Of a stretch of 64,000 nucleotides of DNA, positions 59,175-64,000 are shown in pieces; position 1 is the first letter of the stretch; every line of letters starts with the position of its first letter. Position numbers and translations under genes: made by a program. The stretch is from Streptomyces albireticuli (GTDB lineage: Bacteria; Actinomycetota; Actinomycetes; Streptomycetales; Streptomycetaceae): assembly GCF_002192455.1 (NCBI RefSeq), contig NZ_CP021744.1, forward strand, positions 7,898,501-7,962,500, written 5' to 3'. The notes beneath the pieces are model-generated. The model saw nothing but the letters and a program-made list of their open reading frames with translations. It was not told the DNA's origin and did not search any database.

Positions 59175-59364
59175 TTCCCCCAGCCCCGCCCCTTCCCGAA
59201 ACCGGGGAGGGCCCCGGGCGCCCGGCCGCGCTGACGCGCGGTGGCCTCAAGCGCCGGACGGGCTTGATTTCGCCCGGTTCCGGGCAACGATTCAGCCCGT
59301 CCGGCGTTTGAGGACCGGGGTCCGGGGCGGAGCCCCGGTATCGGGAAGGGGCGGGGCTGGGGAA
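59175..59364. repeat. Streptomyces-type dispersed intergenic inverted repeat
   Basis: A nested inverted-repeat element in a gene-free stretch (59066-59419). Outer arms: about 59175-59206 and 59334-59364, nearly perfect complements apart from one inserted base and one mismatch. Inner arms: 59245-59264 and 59294-59313, 20 bases with one wobble. The inner sequence AGCCCGTCCGGCGTTTGAGG and the outer GGGGCGGAGCCCCGGT are familiar from intergenic repeats scattered through many Streptomyces chromosomes. It can fold into a long hairpin and probably also terminates transcription. Confidence 0.75.
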
Positions 59365-59419
59365 CAAGCCCCGCGCAGCGCCACCCGCCCCCGCCCCCGT
59401 ACTCCGGAACGCGCAGCCC

Positions 59420-60460
59420 TCAGCCCGCCCTCACCTCCGGATTGGCACAGTGAGCCAAGGGCCTGCCGTCGAGGAAGCGCGCGACCTCCGCGGCGACGAT
59501 CCGGGCCGCCTTGTGCGCGACCTGCCGGCTGCCGCCCGCGATGTGCGGGGTGAGCACCACGCCCGGTGCGGACAGCAGGCGGGCACCGGCCGGTACCGGT
59601 TCGGCGGGGAAGACGTCGAACCCGGCGCCCGCCAGGTGACCGGAGTCCAGGGCGTCGCAGACGGCGTCGTAGTCGACCAGGGCGCCGCGTGCGCAGTTGA
59701 CGAGGACGGAGCCGCGCGGCATGGCCGCGAGCTGTGCGTGGCCGATCATGCCCCGGGTCTCGTCCGTCACGCGCGCGTGCAGGGAGACGATGCGGGAGCG
59801 GCGCAGCAGCTCCTCCAGGGTGACCTGCTCGGCCAGGCCGGCGAGCGCCTCCGCCGGCACGTACGGGTCGTGCACCAGGACGCGCGCGCCCATGGCGACC
59901 AGCACGCGGGCCACGCGCGAGCCGATGGCTCCGAAGCCGACCAGCCCGACGACGCAGCCTTCTATCTCGATGCCGCAGGCGTCGTAGTCGTAGTAGTCGC
60001 CGCGCCACGTGCCCCGCTTGAGGTCGGTGTGGACGTCGCCTATGCCGCGGGCGGCGGCGAGCAGCAGGGCGAGGGTGTGTTCGGCGGTGGCGGTGGCGTT
60101 GCGGCCGGGGGCGTAGCTGACGGCGACGCCGTGGCGGGTGGCGGCGGCCAGGTTGGCGTTGACCGGGCCGCCGCGGCTTATGCAGAACAGCTCCAGGTCG
60201 GGGCAGGCCCGCAGGACCCGTTCCGTCAGCGGTGCCATTTGAGTGACGCACACGCGTGCCCCACGCAGCGCCTCGATGAGCTCGTCCTCCGTGCCCGACG
60301 CCTCGTCGACGTCGGCGACCTGCCCGAAGGGGGTGTGCGGCCAGGGCAGGGTCAGCTCGCGGACGTCGAGCGGGGTCTCGGGCGCGGCGGCGCGGAGTTC
60401 CTCGGTCAGCAGGCGGGGGAGGACGAAGTGGTCGCCCGCGGCAAGGACGGTGGTGGTCAC
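59420..60460 (-). CDS. 2-hydroxyacid dehydrogenase (NAD-dependent)
   Basis: A 346-residue D-isomer-specific 2-hydroxyacid dehydrogenase. NAD-binding Rossmann motif GLVGFGAIGSRVARVL (about residues 165-180), catalytic Arg in NCARGALVDYDAV, Glu in FPAEPVP and His in LTPHIAG are all present. Relatives act on phosphoglycerate, glycerate, formate or sugar acids. It is the last gene of a minus-strand operon with a histidine phosphatase and two FGGY kinases, so it likely oxidises or reduces a sugar-acid intermediate. A GTG start with CTGGAG upstream is used. A true 3-phosphoglycerate dehydrogenase role is unlikely given this context. Confidence 0.87.
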   Translation of the reverse strand: MTTTVLAAGDHFVLPRLLTEELRAAAPETPLDVRELTLPWPHTPFGQVADVDEASGTEDELIEALRGARVCVTQMAPLTERVLRACPDLELFCISRGGPVNANLAAATRHGVAVSYAPGRNATATAEHTLALLLAAARGIGDVHTDLKRGTWRGDYYDYDACGIEIEGCVVGLVGFGAIGSRVARVLVAMGARVLVHDPYVPAEALAGLAEQVTLEELLRRSRIVSLHARVTDETRGMIGHAQLAAMPRGSVLVNCARGALVDYDAVCDALDSGHLAGAGFDVFPAEPVPAGARLLSAPGVVLTPHIAGGSRQVAHKAARIVAAEVARFLDGRPLAHCANPEVRAG

Positions 60461-60491
60461 GGTGGTGCTCCAGGGAGGATCGGACGAGGGG

Positions 60492-61118
60492 TCAGGCGAG
60501 GGTGGGGGCGCCGGCGGTGACCGGCGCGTTGAGGCGCAGCAGGGACGCCTGCCCCTCGCGCAGCCGCAGCTCGGTCAGGGCCCCGTTCTCCAGGGCCGGG
60601 AAGACGGCGCGGTAGCGGGAGAGGGGGATGCCGAGCAGCGCGCACAGGGCGAGGCGCAGCAGGGTGGAGTGGGCCACGACGAGGACGCGGCCGCCGGGGA
60701 GGTCGCGCGCGGTCTCCGTCAGGCAGGCCACGGCTCGGGCGGCCGCTGCGGCGGGGTCCTCGCCGCCGGGCAGGTGATGGGCCACCGGGTCGTCGAGGAA
60801 GGCGGCCAGTTCGTCGGGGAACGCCTCGGCCATTTCTGTACGTGTCAGGCCCTCGCCCCGGCCGAAGTCGACCTCGGTCAGCCGCTCGTCGACGTGCAGG
60901 GGCAGCCCCAGTGCGGCCGCGGTCGGCCGGGCGGTGAGCCGGGCCCGGGACAGCGGCGAGCACATCACGGCGTCCAGCTCCTGCCCGGCCGCCCAGGTGC
61001 CGAGGGCGTCGCCCTGCCGGCGTCCGCGGTCGGTGAGGGCCACGTCGCTGCGGCCCGCGTAGCGGTTCTCGGCGTGCCATTCGGTCTCGCCGTGGCGTAC
61101 GAGGAGGAAGTCGGTCAC
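60492..61118 (-). CDS. Histidine phosphatase (phosphoglycerate-mutase fold)
   Basis: A 208-residue histidine phosphatase with the catalytic RHG motif LVRHGETEWHAEN at residues 7-20, the SPLSRARLTA block and the second catalytic His in VVAHSTLLRLAL. Members hydrolyse small phosphate esters, including sugar phosphates. The GTG start overlaps the stop codon of the upstream FGGY kinase (GTGA), which is strong evidence for cotranscription, and the following dehydrogenase starts 31 bases later. It could dephosphorylate the product of a neighbouring kinase. Confidence 0.87.
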   Translation of the reverse strand: MTDFLLVRHGETEWHAENRYAGRSDVALTDRGRRQGDALGTWAAGQELDAVMCSPLSRARLTARPTAAALGLPLHVDERLTEVDFGRGEGLTRTEMAEAFPDELAAFLDDPVAHHLPGGEDPAAAAARAVACLTETARDLPGGRVLVVAHSTLLRLALCALLGIPLSRYRAVFPALENGALTELRLREGQASLLRLNAPVTAGAPTLA

Positions 61119-62632
61119 TGCTCGGCCTTTCTGCGGGCGTGCGCCGCCACGGCCGGCTCCAGCCAGCCGCGGCGGGTCAGTTCGTCGACGAAGTCGAGGT
61201 AGCGGGGAAGCAGGCGGGCGGTGCGCGCCGGGTCGGGGTACAGCTCGGTGCGCACCCGGACCATGGCGGCCGCCGCGTCCTCCAGCGTGGCGCCCGAGGC
61301 GGTCGCGGCGAGCACCGCCATGCCGGTGGCGCTGCCGGATCGCTCGGGCAGCCGGACGGCGCGGTCCAGGAGGTCCGCGCGCAGCTGCGACCAGTAGGCG
61401 TTGCGGGCGCCGCCGCCGGTGAAGGTGACGGGGCCGTCGACGGGGGCGCCGAGGTGGTCCAGGTAGTCGAAGCAGAGCCGCTCCACGCAGGCCACGCCGA
61501 GGAGGAAGGCGTGGAAGTGCTCGGCTTCACCGGAAGGCCGGCCGAGGACGAAGGGGCTCGCTTGTGGGGCGCGGAAGGGGAAGCGTTCCCCGCTCGCGCC
61601 GGTCAGCGGGTACGCCACAGCGGTCGAACCGGAGGCGGCGGCCTCCCGGGTGAGGGCGTCGAGGTCGGCTCCGGGGAAGTGCCGGGCGATCACCCCGGCG
61701 CCGCTGCTGGACGCCCCGCCGGGCAGCCACGTACCGCCGGGCCCTCGGTGGCAGTAGACGACGCCCGCCGGGTCCCGCACCAGGCGGGTGCTCACGCCCT
61801 TGAGGACGAGGGTGGTGCCCAGGACGGAGTTCCAGGCGCCGGGTGTGAGTGCTCCCGCGCCGATCTGCGCGGCGCAGCCGTCCGTCATCCCCGCGACGAC
61901 CGGGGTGCCGGCGGGGATGCCGGTGGCGCGCGCCGCGTCGGCGCACACGGTGCCGAGGACGGTGCCGGGGCGTACGACCTCGGGCAGCAGCTGAGGCGGG
62001 ACGCCCAGCGCGGCCAGTTCCGCCTCCGGCCAGCGTTCCCCGACGAGGTCGTAGCCGGTCTTGAGGGCGTGGCTGGCGTCGGCGGCCGTCTGCTGTCCGG
62101 TCAGCCGCCAGGTGATCAGGTCCGCCTGGTGGAGCAGCCGGGCCCCGGTGGGCAGCGGTTGCTGTTCCAGCAGCCACAGGAGCTTGGGCAGGGCCCAGGA
62201 CGGCTGCATGGAGCGGTAGCCGGAGGCTTCCCACACCGCGGCGCCGGTGGTGTTGACGCGTTCGGTGCGGGCATGGGCGCGCCCGTCGTCGTACATCAGG
62301 CCGGGGGTGAGCGGTGTGCCGTGGCTGTCGGTCAGCAGGATCGTGCCGGAGGTGGCGTCGACGGCGAGGCCGCGCACCCGTTCGGGGGCGATGCCGGAGA
62401 GGGCCTCGCGGCAGGCGTCGGCGAGGGCCGTCCACCACTGCTCGGGGTCCTGTTCGTGGCGTACGCCGTCGCGCCGGCCGGTCAGCGGCCGGGAGGCGGC
62501 GCCGATCGTCCGGCCGGTGCCGTCCACGGCGACGGCCCGGACGCTCTGGGTGCCGAGGTCGAGGCCCAGGTGGACGGCGTCGGGGTCGATCAGGAGGGAG
62601 GGGGCGGGCCGCGGATGCTGGTGATCAGGCAT
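61115..62632 (-). CDS. FGGY family carbohydrate kinase
   Basis: A 505-residue sugar kinase with both FGGY halves: the ATP phosphate-1 loop in LGLDLGTQSVRAVAVD near residue 22, the adenosine motif TFTGGGARNAYWSQL and the phosphate-2 region WNSVLGTTLVLKG. The catalytic Asp is probably the one in VAGMTDGCAAQIGAG. Xylulose, ribulose, erythritol-type or other sugar alcohols are possible substrates. Its ATG overlaps the end of the upstream FGGY kinase by eight bases, and its stop overlaps the phosphatase start. The two tandem kinases are distinct in sequence, so they may act on different intermediates. Confidence 0.87.
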   Translation of the reverse strand: MPDHQHPRPAPSLLIDPDAVHLGLDLGTQSVRAVAVDGTGRTIGAASRPLTGRRDGVRHEQDPEQWWTALADACREALSGIAPERVRGLAVDATSGTILLTDSHGTPLTPGLMYDDGRAHARTERVNTTGAAVWEASGYRSMQPSWALPKLLWLLEQQPLPTGARLLHQADLITWRLTGQQTAADASHALKTGYDLVGERWPEAELAALGVPPQLLPEVVRPGTVLGTVCADAARATGIPAGTPVVAGMTDGCAAQIGAGALTPGAWNSVLGTTLVLKGVSTRLVRDPAGVVYCHRGPGGTWLPGGASSSGAGVIARHFPGADLDALTREAAASGSTAVAYPLTGASGERFPFRAPQASPFVLGRPSGEAEHFHAFLLGVACVERLCFDYLDHLGAPVDGPVTFTGGGARNAYWSQLRADLLDRAVRLPERSGSATGMAVLAATASGATLEDAAAAMVRVRTELYPDPARTARLLPRYLDFVDELTRRGWLEPAVAAHARRKAEQ

Positions 62633-64000
62633 GGGTGGCGTTCCCTACGGGTGCGGGTGCCGACGTCTGGGCGGGTACGTGCGTGGGTGCGGCGGCGGGC
62701 GACCAGCCGAGGGAGCGGGCGGCGTCGCGCCAGGTGAGGAAGGAGGCGTAGAGCTCGTCGTAGAAGGCGCTCCGCCGCGGGTCGGGATCCCAGCCGGCGC
62801 GCATCCGGACGTACTTCGCCGCCGCGTCGCGCATGCTGGGCTCGGCCCCGGTGAGCACCAGGCCGGTCAGGAACGCGCCCTTGGCGCCGAGTTCGGTGTC
62901 GGTGCTGCGGGCCGTGGGCACCCCGGTGACGTCGGCGATCAGGCGGCACCAGGCGTCGCTGGCCGATCCGCCGCCGCACAGGCGCAGTTCGCGGACCTCG
63001 GTGCGGGAGGCCCGCAGGCAGTCGCGCACCACCAGCGACAGGCCCTCGAACACGGCGCGGGCTAGGTGGGCGGGGGTGTGCTCCAGCGACAGGCCCCAGA
63101 AGGTGCCGCGGGCGCGCGGGTCGAGGAAGGGGGCGCGTTCCCCGGCGGGGGAGAGGTACGGCAGGAAGGCGAGGCCTCCGGCGCCCGGCCCGGTGCCGAA
63201 GGCCAGCTCACCGAGCGCGGCGGGGCCCTCGACGCCGAGGGTCCGGGCGGCCCAGTCCAGGACCTCCGTGCCCGACAAGGTGGGGAACGCGCGCAGGACG
63301 CGCTCGCGGCCCCCGTAGGCGATGTTGATCCCGCAGGGCTCGCCCGCGGTGTCGACGTCGCGGGTGACGATCTCGGTGCACAAGGTGGTGCCGAGGATGC
63401 CGCAGGCCTGGCCCGGGTCGACCACGCCGGCGCCGCGGGCGGTCGCGGCGATGTCGTAGGGGGCCATGACCACGGGCAGCCCGGCGGGCAGGCCCAGTTC
63501 ACCGGCCGTACGCGTGGTGATCTCGGCGATGCGTTCGTCCTCGCCCAGGACGCGCGGCAGGAGGCGGCGGGCCCAGGTGAGGCCGAACAGCTCCACGATG
63601 CGCGGGTCGTAGTCGCCGGTGGAGTGGTCGAGGAAGGGCGCGGACGCGTCGGACTCGTCGATCGCGGTGACGCCGGTGAGCTTGAGGAACAGCCAGCCGG
63701 CCGCGGTCAGGGCCGTCGCGGAGCGCTCCAGCCGCTCCGGGTCGTGCTCCGCGAGCCAGCTGATGAGCGCGTTGGGCATGCCGCCGCACGTGAGGGAGCC
63801 GTTGCGCCGGTACGCCTCCTCCAGGACGCCCTCGGCCTCCCAGCGCCGCAGCAGACCGCCGGCGCGGCCGTCGGACCACAGGACCGCCGGCCCGGTGGGG
63901 CGGCCCCGGCCGTCGACCAGCCAGCAGCCGTCGCCCTGCGCGGTGAGGCTCACGAGCCACACGGAGCCGGCGTCCGGGCCGAGCCGGGACAGGGCGCCGC
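62625..64000 (-). CDS. FGGY family carbohydrate kinase, 5' end beyond the window
   Basis: The open frame runs off the window edge, leaving at least 457 residues of a second FGGY kinase. Visible motifs include VSLTAQGDGCWLVDGRGRPTGPAVLWSDGRA (N-terminal), the ATGPYDI-like MAPYDIAATARGAGVVDPGQACGILGTTL, LxAFPTLSGTEVLDWAART and the C-terminal LRLCGGGSASDAWCRLIADVTG adenosine motif. The visible residues match L-xylulose or erythritol-type kinases in plan, but the substrate is not assigned. The start codon and the leading ATP-binding loop lie outside. It overlaps the next FGGY gene by eight bases and is transcribed first of the visible operon genes. Confidence 0.86.
   Translation of the reverse strand, partial: GALSRLGPDAGSVWLVSLTAQGDGCWLVDGRGRPTGPAVLWSDGRAGGLLRRWEAEGVLEEAYRRNGSLTCGGMPNALISWLAEHDPERLERSATALTAAGWLFLKLTGVTAIDESDASAPFLDHSTGDYDPRIVELFGLTWARRLLPRVLGEDERIAEITTRTAGELGLPAGLPVVMAPYDIAATARGAGVVDPGQACGILGTTLCTEIVTRDVDTAGEPCGINIAYGGRERVLRAFPTLSGTEVLDWAARTLGVEGPAALGELAFGTGPGAGGLAFLPYLSPAGERAPFLDPRARGTFWGLSLEHTPAHLARAVFEGLSLVVRDCLRASRTEVRELRLCGGGSASDAWCRLIADVTGVPTARSTDTELGAKGAFLTGLVLTGAEPSMRDAAAKYVRMRAGWDPDPRRSAFYDELYASFLTWRDAARSLGWSPAAAPTHVPAQTSAPAPVGNATHA

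Noticed and set aside
1..64000. CRISPR arrays, rRNA, tRNA and insertion sequences
   Set aside because: No regularly spaced direct repeats, no clover-leaf-like tRNA sequence, no rRNA signature and no transposase were seen on reading both strands.

Overview
The window looks like chromosomal DNA of a Streptomyces or close relative. GC content is very high with strong third-position GC bias, GTG and even TTG starts are common, TTA codons are rare enough to look regulatory (two genes carry one), and the gene families (SpoIIE-type PP2C phosphatase with ANTAR and GAF domains, DUF6314, TIGR03083, lasso peptide and P450-RiPP loci) are typical of the genus. No rRNA, tRNA, CRISPR array or insertion sequence was recognised.

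Layout. (1) 1.05-3.6 kb: a compact RiPP-like locus made of a 27-codon precursor ending in AWVLHVI, a perfect 17-bp hairpin, a divergent cytochrome P450 and a JmjC/cupin-4 oxygenase. (2) 3.6-13.2 kb: ordinary metabolism and regulation: a dienelactone hydrolase divergent from a MarR regulator over two palindromes, a CrtI-like FAD oxidoreductase, a TetR regulator divergent from a TetX-like monooxygenase, a PLAT protein, a VOC protein and a large PP2C phosphatase. (3) 13.3-27.2 kb: a secreted protein, then a six-gene minus-strand operon of about 13 kb encoding a DUF6603 protein, two large unknown proteins, a hemopexin/beta-propeller protein and two paralogous beta-rich proteins, ending in a strong hairpin. 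(4) 27.6-31.5 kb: LysR/aldo-keto reductase pair, a Tat-type beta-propeller protein and a DUF6314 protein.

(5) 31.6-43.7 kb: four transcription units that look like one multi-component system: tetraspan coiled-coil protein, vWA-like lipoprotein and an unknown protein; a radical-SAM activase-like protein; a frameshifted macro-domain protein; and a four-gene chain with ATGA overlaps (protein kinase, coiled-coil protein, ClpB-like AAA+ ATPase, FHA protein). (6) 43.9-50 kb: a secreted ricin-type lectin, a small anchored protein, and a three-gene overlapping operon of a CHAT-protease protein, an MbcA/ParS-like antitoxin and a RES toxin. (7) 50.2-57.8 kb: TfoX-N and VOC proteins, a lasso peptide precursor with its asparagine-synthetase-like cyclase but no adjacent B1/B2 genes, a cutinase-like secreted enzyme, a glycosyltransferase, a CsbD protein and a STAS protein. 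(8) 58.2-64 kb: a TIGR03083 protein, a Streptomyces-type dispersed inverted repeat, and a sugar/polyol operon with two FGGY kinases, a histidine phosphatase and a 2-hydroxyacid dehydrogenase. The first kinase runs off the window.

The strongest candidates for undescribed biology are the P450/JmjC RiPP locus, the CHAT-antitoxin-RES operon, the kinase/AAA+/FHA/vWA/radical-SAM/macro locus, and the DUF6603/hemopexin operon. All functional statements are read from sequence and family knowledge; no searches were run.
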